DNA of 64,000 nt from Nonomuraea aurantiaca (GTDB lineage: Bacteria > Actinomycetota > Actinomycetes > Streptosporangiales > Streptosporangiaceae). A program made the translations under genes and the position numbers. The DNA lies in NCBI RefSeq assembly GCF_020215705.1, contig NZ_JAIWNB010000026.1, positions 62,001 through 126,000 on the forward strand. The letters run 5' to 3'. Positions 24,482 to 32,331 of the stretch are shown one piece after another (the stretch's first letter is position 1; each line of letters opens with the position of its first letter). The notes beneath the pieces are model-generated. The model saw nothing but the letters and a program-made list of their open reading frames with translations. It was not told where the DNA came from and made no database searches.

Positions 24482-24618
24482 TGGGCGGTCTGCCGCTACA
24501 TCTATGGGCGATCTGCCGGAGGGTCCGTGGGCGGTTTGCCGCTAGGTGTGTGGGCGGTCTGCCGGAGGGTCTGTGGACGTTCTGCCGCTAAGTCCGTGGG
24601 GATCTGCCTTAGGGTCCG
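24482..24618. repeat. 23-bp tandem repeat array, six units
   Basis: Units start at 24482, 24505, 24528, 24551, 24574 and 24597 (the last is one base short). Odd units carry CTGCCGCTA-like cores, most even units CTGCCGGAG, so the array also has a 46-bp period. The consensus begins TGGGCGGTCTGCCG. 23 is not a multiple of three and no gene spans it. Confidence 0.85.
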
Positions 24619-24763
24619 CGGGCTCCCTGAGCGAGGTGGCGGCTCGCGCTACCGGCATCCTGCCCCGATCGGGCGGTAGGCGGAAGTTTCCTTTGTGACC
24701 TTCGGGAGGCGCTGACACAAAAACCAGATGATCCGCCGCCCCTGGAGCCGCCACAATCTGCGC

Positions 24764-25168
24764 ATGACGATCACCCGCCTGAACCCCGACGGACTGCACA
24801 AAACTCCCGGCTACAGCCACATCACCGTGGTCGAGGCCGGGCGGACGGCGTTCCTGGCCGGACAGTGTCCGCTGGATGTGACCGGCACCCTGGTCGGCGA
24901 AGGGGATCTGGACGCCCAGGTGGACCAGGTCGTCGCCAACGCCCTGACCGCGCTCGCCGCCGTGAACGCCCGTCCCGAGCAGGTGGTCCGCTCGGTCATC
25001 TACGTGGTGAGCCAGGGCACCAACATGCCTGGGGGAGTATGGCAGCGCCTGCTCGAATCGCCCCTCGCCCCCGCTTTCACCACCGCGAGCACGCTGCTGG
25101 GGGTTGCTCAGCTCGGCTTCACCGGTCAACTCGTCGAACTCGACCTGACCGCCGCCCTCGGCGCGTAA
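24764..25168 (+). CDS. RidA (YjgF/YER057c/UK114) family protein
   Basis: A 134-aa RidA-like protein: LNPDGLHKTPGYSHITVVEAG near the N-terminus, TAFLAGQCPLD, and AFTTASTLLGVAQLG near the C-terminus. The invariant Arg of true RidA deaminases (normally R-x-A/C near TRS) is replaced by Thr in the FTTAST segment, so imine deaminase activity is doubtful and it may belong to another Rid subfamily. ATG 24764 is preceded six bases upstream by CACAAT, compatible with a leaderless message. Confidence 0.85.
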   Translation: MTITRLNPDGLHKTPGYSHITVVEAGRTAFLAGQCPLDVTGTLVGEGDLDAQVDQVVANALTALAAVNARPEQVVRSVIYVVSQGTNMPGGVWQRLLESPLAPAFTTASTLLGVAQLGFTGQLVELDLTAALGA

Positions 25169-25320
25169 GGCCGTGGCCGCGAGCCTGCGCTATGGGAGCT
25201 TCGAGACGTACGGCCGCTCTCGACAGCCGAAGTACTGGCCGCTCACCAGCGTGAAGGTGCGGCGCGCGGGCGGCGCGGAGGTGCGACCTGCGGGCGACGC
25301 TGAAGAAGTTCGGCATCTCT

Positions 25321-25354
25321 GGCGATCACCTGAACAAGGCGATCACCTGAACAA
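25321..25354. repeat. 17-bp exact tandem duplication
   Basis: GGCGATCACCTGAACAA occurs twice back to back (25321-25337, 25338-25354) in the 249-base gap between the RidA gene and the next gene. Nothing else is recognisable in that gap. Confidence 0.85.
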
Positions 25355-25417
25355 GGACGCAAGGTCATGCCTCGCTCGGCGCCGCCGAAGCGCGTACCGC
25401 CCCGGTACAGTCGAGGC

Positions 25418-25783
25418 GTGAGCGACATATCCGCGGCCATCGAAGAGGGCGCGAAGAAGTCCGGCGTCCTCTGGCTCACTCTCGACCGCCCGCGCCTGGC
25501 CTGGCATGCCTGGCACGAGGGTGCCATCTACCTCGTCACGGGCGGCGGCGAGCAGCAGTTGCCGGGCATCGAGGAGCTCGACACCGTCCAGGTCATCCTG
25601 CGCAGCAAGGACAACGGCGCCAGGCTGGCCGACTTCGAGGCCGAGGTCCGGGTGGTGGACCAGGCGGCGGAGCCCGAGGCCGTCGCCGCGCTGGCCAAGG
25701 AGCGGCTCAACGCTCCCGACAGCGAGCACCTGACCGACCGCTGGGCGCGCGAGTCGACCGTACTGAAGCTCACCCGCCGCTGA
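25418..25783 (+). CDS. conserved actinobacterial protein, possible PNPOx-like split barrel
   Basis: A 121-aa protein (SGVLWLTLDRP, AWHAWHEGAIYLVTGGGEQ, VILRSKDNGARL, ERLNAPDSE). The pattern of short strands with WHxWHEG and a following glycine turn recalls flavin-reductase/PNPOx-type barrels found in actinobacteria, but cofactor-binding residues cannot be confirmed. The GTG start at 25418 has TACAGT six bases upstream (leaderless-type), and no ribosome-binding site. Confidence 0.75.
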   Translation: MSDISAAIEEGAKKSGVLWLTLDRPRLAWHAWHEGAIYLVTGGGEQQLPGIEELDTVQVILRSKDNGARLADFEAEVRVVDQAAEPEAVAALAKERLNAPDSEHLTDRWARESTVLKLTRR

Positions 25784-25863
25784 AGCTCGCACGGCACAGA
25801 AGCTCACACGGCGCTAGAGGTCACGCGCGGTAAAACTCACACGCCGCTGACCGACCAGAAGAC

Positions 25864-26829
25864 TCACACCACACGGACCGGCTGCTGTTCGAGATCGTCC
25901 GGGCTGGGCTTCATGCCGGGTTGCGGGCGTTGTTCGGTGGCGGTCTGGGCGAGGAGGGCGCCCGTGAGGACGATCAGGCCGCCCACGATCTGGAACACGC
26001 CCAGCGTCTCCCCCACCAGCGCCCACGCGACCACCGCGCCGCCGATGACCTCCAGGGAGGCCACCGTGGCGCCCACCGCCGCCGACAGCCGGCGGACCGC
26101 GTTCACGCCCAGGATGTACGCGGCGACCGTGGCGATCAGGACCATCCACAGGTACGCCCCGAGCACCGGCAGCGTGTGCGCGCCCGCCGAAGGGGTGGCG
26201 GTGCGGGTGAAGGCGTCCCACGGGATGTTCCACGGGCGGGCGAAGGGCACCAGGATCACGGCCGACCCGATCAGGCCCCAGCCGATCAGGCCGAGGGGGT
26301 CGACGTCGTCGCCGAAGCTGTCGCTCATCAGGAAGTAGCCCGCGCAGCAGGCTCCGGCGAGCAGGCCGAGGAGCAGGCCCAGGGCGTCGAGTCGCAGGCC
26401 CTGCCAGGCCTCCACGACGATCGCGAGGCCGGCCACGGCGGTTATGGCGCCGACGAAGGCCGCGCGGGCCAGCCGTATCCGGCGGACGAAACGTACCCAG
26501 AGCACCACCATCACCGGCGCCATGAACTCCAGCAGCAACGCGATCCCCACCGGCAAGCGCGTGATGGCCACGAAATACAGCGACTGGACCGCGGCCACCG
26601 CGACGATCGCGTACATGGCGAAGAACGGCAGCCGCGACCGCGGGATCCGCAGGGCGCGCGGCTTGACCAGGGCCAATACGACCACCATGAGCACGCCCGC
26701 GCCCGCCATGCGCGCCCAGACCGCCTCGATCGGGGCCAGCCCGGCGGCGATCAGATACTTGGCCATCGGGCCCGAGAACGCGAAACAGCACGAGGACACG
26801 AAAGCCAGCGCGAGCCCTGGGTACTTCAC
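25864..26829 (-). CDS. EamA/DMT family transporter (RhtA-like)
   Basis: A 321-aa protein with about ten membrane helices in two EamA repeats (GLALAFVSSCCFAFSGPMAKYL; LPVGIALLLEFMAPVMVVLW in the first; SAAVGATVASLEVIGGAVVAW and ALVGETLGVFQIVGGLIV in the second). RhtA-type members export amino acids such as threonine or homoserine. The GTG start at 26829 has GGAGTTGGGG six bases before it. Upstream on the same strand is TATACT, a likely -10 box. Confidence 0.88.
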   Translation of the reverse strand: MKYPGLALAFVSSCCFAFSGPMAKYLIAAGLAPIEAVWARMAGAGVLMVVVLALVKPRALRIPRSRLPFFAMYAIVAVAAVQSLYFVAITRLPVGIALLLEFMAPVMVVLWVRFVRRIRLARAAFVGAITAVAGLAIVVEAWQGLRLDALGLLLGLLAGACCAGYFLMSDSFGDDVDPLGLIGWGLIGSAVILVPFARPWNIPWDAFTRTATPSAGAHTLPVLGAYLWMVLIATVAAYILGVNAVRRLSAAVGATVASLEVIGGAVVAWALVGETLGVFQIVGGLIVLTGALLAQTATEQRPQPGMKPSPDDLEQQPVRVV

Positions 26830-26871
26830 GATCAACCCCAACTCCGTAATCACCGTAGTATACGTTTGATA

Positions 26872-26883
26872 CTGACACGTCAG
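26872..26883. promoter_or_regulatory. short inverted repeat in a divergent promoter region
   Basis: CTGAC and GTCAG around AC, between the EamA gene and the MgtE-N/CBS gene and overlapping the -35 zone of the EamA promoter (its -10 candidate TATACT is at 26863-26858). Possible operator; short and unproven. Confidence 0.35.
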
Positions 26884-26924
26884 GCGTGCGGAGCGCAATG
26901 GAGGGGCACTGTTAGCCTGCTGAC

Positions 26925-28136
26925 GTGAAGATCTTCGTGGCCCGCCTGGCGGGAACTCCGGTCTTCGACCCCGCGGGCGATCAGATCGGCCGCATCAGAG
27001 ACGTCGTGGTCGGGCCGCACGACGGCAATCCGCCGAGCGTGCACGGCATGGTGGTCGAGATCCAGCCGCGGCGCCGTGTCTTCCTGCCCATGACCAGGGT
27101 GCGCGGCATCGAAGCGGGCGCGGTGGTCTTCACGGGCCGGCTGAACATGCGCAGATTCGAGCAGCGCGACACTGAGACGCTGGTCATCGCCCAGATGCTC
27201 GACCTCACCGTGCAGCTCGACGGCGAGCCGGTCACCGTCTACGACGTGGCGATGGAGGAGATCAAGCCGTCGTCCTGGCAGATCACCAAGGTGGCCGTCT
27301 ACCGGGGCAGGCGGCGGCGCGAAACGAGGATCGTCGGCTGGAGCGAGGTGTCGGGGTTCGGCGTCCTGCAGAAGGATCAGGGGGCCGCCGGGCTGATCGC
27401 CGCCTTCGAGTCGATGCGGGCCGCCGACCTGGCCAGCGCCCTGCACGACCTGCCGGACAAGCGCAAGATCGAGATCGCCCGCGCCCTCGACGACGACCGC
27501 CTCGCCGACACCCTGCAGGAGCTGCCCCCCAACGACCAGATCGCCATCCTGCGGTCACTGGAGGTGGAGCGGGCGGCCGACGTACTGGAGGCGATGGACC
27601 CCGACGACGCCGCCGACCTCCTGCACGACCTGCCCAGCGAGCAGGCCACCCAGCTGCTCGCGCTGATGGAGCCGCAGGAGGCGGCGCCCGTACGGCGGCT
27701 GCTCACCTACGCCGACGACACCGCGGGCGGCATGATGACCAGCGAGCCGGTGATCCTGCCGCCCACCGCCTCGGTCGCCGAGGCGCTGGCCCACATGCGG
27801 CAGAAGGATCTGACGCCCGCCGTCGCGGCGCAGGTCTACGTGACCAGGCCGCCCACCGAGACGCCGACGGGCGCCTACCTGGGGATGGCCCACTTCCAGC
27901 GGCTGCTGCGCGAACCGCCGTCCACGCTGCTCGGCTCGGCCCTCGACCCTTCGGTCGACCCGATCAGGCCGGAACTGACCGTGCACGAGGTCGCCTCCTA
28001 CCTGGCGAACTACAACCTGCTGGCGGCGCCGGTCGTGAACGAGCTGGGCAGGCTCGTCGGCGCGGTGACGGTGGACGACGTACTCGACCACATGCTTCCC
28101 GAGGACTGGCGCGAGAGGGCACACCGTGACGACTGA
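26925..28136 (+). CDS. PRC-barrel / MgtE N-terminal / CBS domain protein
   Basis: A 403-aa soluble regulator-like protein: PRC-barrel segment at residues 1-50 (VARLAGTPVFDPAGDQIGRIRDVVV), an MgtE intracellular N-domain of helical repeats at about 160-275 (ALHDLPDKRKIEIARALDDDRLADTLQELP; AADVLEAMDPDDAADLLHDLP) and two CBS motifs to the end (TAGGMMTSEPVILPP, NLLAAPVVNELGRLVGAVTVDDVL). The transmembrane Mg2+ channel of MgtE is absent. It resembles mycobacterial Rv1232c. The GTG start has TAGCCT six bases upstream; the gene overlaps the following DUF1003 gene by 11 bases. Confidence 0.9.
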   Translation: MKIFVARLAGTPVFDPAGDQIGRIRDVVVGPHDGNPPSVHGMVVEIQPRRRVFLPMTRVRGIEAGAVVFTGRLNMRRFEQRDTETLVIAQMLDLTVQLDGEPVTVYDVAMEEIKPSSWQITKVAVYRGRRRRETRIVGWSEVSGFGVLQKDQGAAGLIAAFESMRAADLASALHDLPDKRKIEIARALDDDRLADTLQELPPNDQIAILRSLEVERAADVLEAMDPDDAADLLHDLPSEQATQLLALMEPQEAAPVRRLLTYADDTAGGMMTSEPVILPPTASVAEALAHMRQKDLTPAVAAQVYVTRPPTETPTGAYLGMAHFQRLLREPPSTLLGSALDPSVDPIRPELTVHEVASYLANYNLLAAPVVNELGRLVGAVTVDDVLDHMLPEDWRERAHRDD

Positions 28137-28593
28137 ACGCCTCGACCAGCCACGCGCGCTGCGCCGCTCGCTGCGCCCGCACTACGATCCCGAGGCGTTC
28201 GGCCGCCTGTCGGAGCAGATCGCCCGCTTCCTCGGTACGGCCAGGTTCCTCGTCTACATGACGGCGTTCGTCGCCATCTGGGTGACCTGGAACATCCTCG
28301 CGCCCGCCGACCTGCGGTTCGACCCCTATCCGTTCATCTTCCTCACGCTCATCCTGTCCCTGCAGGCGTCGTACGCCGCGCCGCTGATCCTGCTGGCCCA
28401 GAACCGGCAGGACGACAGGGACCGCGTCCAGTACGAGCAGGACCGGGCGGCGGCCGACCGCAACCAGGCCGACGTCGAATATCTGACCCGCGAGATCGCC
28501 GGGCTCCGGCTGGCGATCGGCGAGGTGGCCACTCGGGACTATCTCCGCTCGGAGCTGCAGCGGCTGGCGGAGGAGCTCAGGGAACGACAGTAA
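28126..28593 (+). CDS. DUF1003 membrane protein
   Basis: A 155-aa protein with two transmembrane helices (ARFLVYMTAFVAIWVTWNI and PFIFLTLILSLQASYAAPLIL) followed by the DUF1003 hallmark ILLAQNRQDDRDR and a coiled-coil tail. Its GTG start lies inside the preceding MgtE-N/CBS gene, indicating translational coupling. Corresponds in context to mycobacterial Rv1231c. Confidence 0.9.
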   Translation: MTTERLDQPRALRRSLRPHYDPEAFGRLSEQIARFLGTARFLVYMTAFVAIWVTWNILAPADLRFDPYPFIFLTLILSLQASYAAPLILLAQNRQDDRDRVQYEQDRAAADRNQADVEYLTREIAGLRLAIGEVATRDYLRSELQRLAEELRERQ

Positions 28594-28617
28594 GCCCCAG
28601 AAAACCGGCGGAGGCGG

Positions 28618-29112
28618 TCAAGGAGCGGCGGTGATGGGGAGTTTGGCGAGCATCTCGCGGACCAGGCGAATCTCGCCGGGACCCAGCAGGTCGAGAAACT
28701 CCGACCTGATTCCGCGCAGGTAGGTGGGGGTGGCCTCGGTCAGCCGCGCCGCGCCGCGGTCCGTCAGCACCGCGAACAGCCCCCGCGCGTCGCTCGCGCA
28801 CGCCTCGCGGGCCACCAGGCCGTCACGCTGGAGCCGGTCGATGAGCCTGGTCAGGCCGCTGCGGGAAAGCAGCACCCGGCCGGCCAGGTCGTTCATCCGC
28901 AGCCGCCGGTCCGGCGCCTCGGCCAGCTGCGTCAGCACGTCGTAGGAGGCCAGCGGCAGGCCGTGGGCCACGAGCAGCTCGGCCTCCAGATGGCGGGTGA
29001 TGTGCACCTGAGCCCGCTGCAGCATCCGCCAGACCGCCAGCTCCTCGTCGGTGAGGCCGGCGGGGCCGGCGGGGCGGTCGGTGGTGAGGCCCTCGTCGCG
29101 CAGAAGAGTCAC
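28618..29112 (-). CDS. MarR family transcriptional regulator
   Basis: A 164-aa winged-helix regulator: LPLASYDVLTQLAEAPDRRLRMNDLAGRVLLSRSGLTRLIDRLQRDGLV is the HTH, followed by the DARGLFAVLTDRG wing. Convergent with the DUF1003 gene; its target is unknown. Start 29112 on a GTG or further downstream cannot be fixed. Confidence 0.88.
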   Translation of the reverse strand: MTLLRDEGLTTDRPAGPAGLTDEELAVWRMLQRAQVHITRHLEAELLVAHGLPLASYDVLTQLAEAPDRRLRMNDLAGRVLLSRSGLTRLIDRLQRDGLVAREACASDARGLFAVLTDRGAARLTEATPTYLRGIRSEFLDLLGPGEIRLVREMLAKLPITAAP

Positions 29113-29270
29113 GGAGTAACCTTAGAACGTTGCACGGACACCTAAACAGCGCGGATTATCCGCACGGGGTCCATGGTTCATACGATGGAGGGGCATCCTC
29201 ACCGGCGTGCAGCGCCAGGTCACACATATACGACTAAGGAGGGACGGCACTCCCTCGTGCCGAGACTTAG

Positions 29271-30407
29271 ATGGCACCAACACAGGAACAGGTGACGGCC
29301 GCTCTCGCCACCGTCATCGACCCCGAGATCCGTCGCCCGATCACCGATCTCGGTATGGTCAAGAGCATCGACATCGGTGCCGACGGTGTCGTTCGCGTGG
29401 GTGTCTACCTCACCGTGGCCGGGTGTCCGATGAAGGACACGATCCGCCGCGACGTCGCCACTTCGGTGACCAAACTCGAGGGTGTCACGGGCGTCGAGAT
29501 CGAGCTCGACGTGATGAGCACCGAGCAGCGCAAGAAGCTCCAGACCACGTTGCGCGGCGATCGGGGCCCCGAGAAGGAGATCCCGTTCAACCAGCCGGGC
29601 TCGCTGACCCGTGTCTTCGCGGTGGCCAGCGGCAAGGGCGGGGTCGGCAAGTCGTCCGTCACCGTCAACCTGGCCGCCTCCATGGCCGCCAGTGGCCTCA
29701 AGGTCGGCATCGTCGACGCCGACATCTACGGTCACAGCGTTCCGCGCATGCTCGGCGCCTCGGAGCGCCCCACCAAGGTCGAAGACATGATCATGCCGCC
29801 GGTGGCGCATGACATCAAGGTCATCTCGGTGGGCATGTTCAAGCCGGAGGGCAACAGCGCGGTGGTCTGGCGCGGGCCGATGCTCGACCGCGCGCTCCAC
29901 CAGTTCCTCGCCGACGTCTACTGGGGCGACCTCGACGTCCTGCTGCTCGACCTGCCGCCGGGCACCGGCGACATCGCCATCTCGGTGGCGCAGCGGCTGC
30001 CGTCGGCCGAGCTCCTCGTCGTCACCACCCCGCAGATGGCCGCCGCCGAGGTGGCCGAGCGGGCGGGCTCGATCGCCGCGCAGACGCATCAGCAGATCGC
30101 CGGCGTCATCGAGAACATGGCCTGGCTGCCGTGCCCACACTGCGACGAGCGCATCTCGGTCTTCGGCGAGGGCGGCGGCCAGACGGTGGCCGACGCCTTG
30201 ACCCGGACGCTGGGGACTCGGGTGCCCCTGCTGGGCCAGGTCCCCATCGACCTCCGCCTCCGCGAGGGCGGGGACGAGGGCAAGCCGCTGGTGCTGACGG
30301 ACCCCGACTCTCCGGCCGCGGCCGAGCTCCGCACGATCGCCGCCGGCCTGAGCAAGCGCTCCAGCAGCCTGAAGGGCCTCCAGCTGGGCCTGTCCCCCAA
30401 CCGCTGA
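29271..30407 (+). CDS. mrp: Mrp/ApbC/NBP35-type Fe-S cluster carrier ATPase
   Basis: A 378-aa P-loop NTPase: N-terminal MIP18/DUF59 domain (residues 5-95, DPEIRRPITDLGMV), deviant Walker A SGKGGVGKSSVTVN, switch PPGTGDIAIS and the CPHC cysteine pair that binds the bridging Fe-S cluster. It delivers Fe-S clusters to apo-proteins. In mycobacteria mrp (Rv1229c) lies close to the sigE-rseA-htrA-tatB group; here a 12.7-kb stretch separates it from tatB. A strong terminator follows. Confidence 0.94.
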   Translation: MAPTQEQVTAALATVIDPEIRRPITDLGMVKSIDIGADGVVRVGVYLTVAGCPMKDTIRRDVATSVTKLEGVTGVEIELDVMSTEQRKKLQTTLRGDRGPEKEIPFNQPGSLTRVFAVASGKGGVGKSSVTVNLAASMAASGLKVGIVDADIYGHSVPRMLGASERPTKVEDMIMPPVAHDIKVISVGMFKPEGNSAVVWRGPMLDRALHQFLADVYWGDLDVLLLDLPPGTGDIAISVAQRLPSAELLVVTTPQMAAAEVAERAGSIAAQTHQQIAGVIENMAWLPCPHCDERISVFGEGGGQTVADALTRTLGTRVPLLGQVPIDLRLREGGDEGKPLVLTDPDSPAAAELRTIAAGLSKRSSSLKGLQLGLSPNR

Positions 30408-30422
30408 CCTCCGACAGCCATA

Positions 30423-30450
30423 GGGGCCCGCTCCGTAGAGCGGGCCCCTT
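30423..30450 (+). terminator. Rho-independent terminator after mrp
   Basis: A perfect 11-bp stem (30423-30433 with 30438-30448, loop CGTA) followed by TT only. Located 15 bases after the mrp stop. Confidence 0.75.
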
Positions 30451-30513
30451 GTCAGCGACGGCGGATTTCGTGGCGGCCCCAACCGTTCACCCCCTCTGGG
30501 GCGTCTTGTCTAT

Positions 30514-30999
30514 ATGACGGATTCCGAGGCGTTCGAGGCCTTCGTCGCCGCCTGGCACCCGCGGCTGCTGCGTGCCGCCATCCTCATCAGCGGTGACAGG
30601 CATCTGGCCGAGGACGTACTCCAGGATGCCCTGATCAAGCTGGCGCGCCGCTGGTCGAAAGTGCATACCGACCCGGTCAATTACGTACGCACCACCCTGT
30701 ACAGGGACGTGGCGTCCACGTGGCGGAGGCGACGGGAATTCGCCTACGGGGAGCCACCCGACCAGGCGGATCATGACACCTCGGGAGCGTCGGACCTGAA
30801 GGTGGTGTTCGCCCGCGCGCTGGCCAGACTGCCGGTGAAGCAGCGGGCGGTGCTGGTGCTGCGCTTCTACGAGGACCTGCCCGTCGGGGAGGTCGCCGCG
30901 ATCCTCCGGGTCTCGTCCGGGACGGTGAAGAGCCAGACGCACGCGGCCCTGAAGCGGCTGCGCGAGGTCGCTCCCGAGCTGGAAGAGGTGTTGATATGA
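30514..30999 (+). CDS. SigE-family (ECF-like) RNA polymerase sigma factor
   Basis: A 161-aa sigma factor: region 2 FEAFVAAWHPRLLRAAILISGDRHLAEDVLQDALIKLARRW, region 4 LPVKQRAVLVLRFYEDLPVGEVAAILRVSSGTVKSQTHAALKRL. This is the short SigE-family type that is usually paired with a membrane-anchored regulator. No ribosome-binding site precedes the ATG. The stop overlaps the next gene (ATGA). First gene after the mrp terminator and so the possible left end of the inserted region. Confidence 0.92.
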   Translation: MTDSEAFEAFVAAWHPRLLRAAILISGDRHLAEDVLQDALIKLARRWSKVHTDPVNYVRTTLYRDVASTWRRRREFAYGEPPDQADHDTSGASDLKVVFARALARLPVKQRAVLVLRFYEDLPVGEVAAILRVSSGTVKSQTHAALKRLREVAPELEEVLI

Positions 31000-32171
31000 C
31001 GGACCAGGGGTTGCGGGAGCTCTTCAACGATCTGGCCGAGACGCTGCCCGAGGGGTCGTCCCGCGCGGGCGAGCTGTGGCGGCAGGGCACGCGGAGCCGT
31101 ACCCGCCGCCGCCAGTGGATGGTGGCCGCGGCGGCCGCGACGGTCACCGTGCTCGTCGTGGTGGGGATCGTCGTGTCCCCGGAGCCGCTCGAGCGCGGCG
31201 TCACCGTGTATCCCAGCGTCAAACCCACACCAACGACCCCGCCGGCCCCGCCCATGGACAAAGCGCCGCCGCCCAGCGGTGAGGCGGGGCTGCCCGCGCT
31301 GGCGACCGCGCTGCCGCAGAGGTGGGCCGACATCCCCGTCGTGACCGCGGTCTCCGGGCCCGTCCTGGCGCTGGCCGAGTTCGGCGACGGGCAGATCTAC
31401 ATGATGAAGTCCGGCGGCCGTGTCCCTCTCGATGTGAAGCTGGGTGATGCCGTGGACTCCAACGGCAACGGCGGGACGCCGCTGAAGCCCGACTCGCTCG
31501 CCCCCGACGGGACGATGGCCGCCTTCCCGCAGAAGGACGAGGTGGTGGTCGTCGACCTCGTGATCGGCCAGACCAGGCGCTATCCGGTGCCGGGGTTCAA
31601 CGAGGTGGTGCTCTGGCGCGGCGAGCACCTCCTCGTCGAGCAGGAGAAGGCGAACTACCTGCTCGACCTGGCCACGGGAAAGGCCCGGCGGCAGCCGTAC
31701 AAGGGCTTCACCGGTGTCGCGGGCTACCGCGACCTCAGGATCGTCTCGCCCGACGAAGGCGGCTGGACGGTCATCCAGGAGGGCGGGTCAGAGGTGGCGC
31801 TGAACGTCCAGCACATCACCGACAAGGGCGGCATGCCCATGGGCAACCTGAGCAACCACGGATGGCAGCGTGGCGGCCTCGTCGCCAGGTCCGCGTTCGC
31901 CCACCACGACCGGGCGAAGGAAGCCGACGTGGTCGTCGTGGCCGACATCGACACGGGACGGGTGGTCAGGACGCTGCTCCTGCCATGGGGCGATTCTCCT
32001 GGCAGGAGGTGCGGGAAGGGCGGCTGCCCCGTACGCGGCTGGATCGGCCAGGACACGGTGATCGTCGAGAGCGGCGACAGGCTGCTCGGCTGGAACATCA
32101 GCACCGGCGCCCTGTCACGCGTCGCCGACCTGCCCAGGGGTGTGACCGCTTACTCCCTGCGCAGTGGATGA
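30996..32171 (+). CDS. membrane-anchored regulator of the SigE-family factor, with extracellular propeller-like domain
   Basis: A 391-aa protein with an about 45-residue cytoplasmic head (ELFNDLAETLPEGSS), a transmembrane helix (WMVAAAAATVTVLVVVGIVV, about residues 40-60), a Pro/Thr linker and an extracellular domain of repeated beta-strand blocks (LALAEFGDGQIYMM, AAFPQKDEVVVVDL, VVVVADIDTGRVVRTL, VIVESGDRLLGWNISTG). This layout is typical of genes coupled to SigE-family sigma factors; the head should bind the sigma factor. A CGKGGCP motif near residue 345 could form a disulfide. Start overlaps the sigma gene stop (ATGA). Confidence 0.82.
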   Translation: MTDQGLRELFNDLAETLPEGSSRAGELWRQGTRSRTRRRQWMVAAAAATVTVLVVVGIVVSPEPLERGVTVYPSVKPTPTTPPAPPMDKAPPPSGEAGLPALATALPQRWADIPVVTAVSGPVLALAEFGDGQIYMMKSGGRVPLDVKLGDAVDSNGNGGTPLKPDSLAPDGTMAAFPQKDEVVVVDLVIGQTRRYPVPGFNEVVLWRGEHLLVEQEKANYLLDLATGKARRQPYKGFTGVAGYRDLRIVSPDEGGWTVIQEGGSEVALNVQHITDKGGMPMGNLSNHGWQRGGLVARSAFAHHDRAKEADVVVVADIDTGRVVRTLLLPWGDSPGRRCGKGGCPVRGWIGQDTVIVESGDRLLGWNISTGALSRVADLPRGVTAYSLRSG

Positions 32172-32331
32172 GCCGCCAGATAAATGGCACCTGTCTTACC
32201 AGGGATTTGATGCGGAGAATTCCCCTGCAGTCAGATCGGAAATGTCATCAATTCGCGCATTTTTATCACTGAATGCACTCAGACAATCACATACCTTCCT
32301 TAACTCCCATGATGTGATTAAACTCACGTTG
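32172..32331. other. AT-rich leader of the biosynthetic cluster
   Basis: 160 bases noticeably richer in A/T than the surroundings (for example GCATTTTTATCACTGAATG). It ends in TAAACT (32319-32324), a -10-like box seven bases before the sulfotransferase ATG. No gene; it probably carries the cluster promoter and marks a composition change. Confidence 0.6.

Noticed and set aside
24482..24618. CRISPR array
   Set aside because: The units are contiguous 23-bp direct repeats with no spacers and no cas genes nearby.
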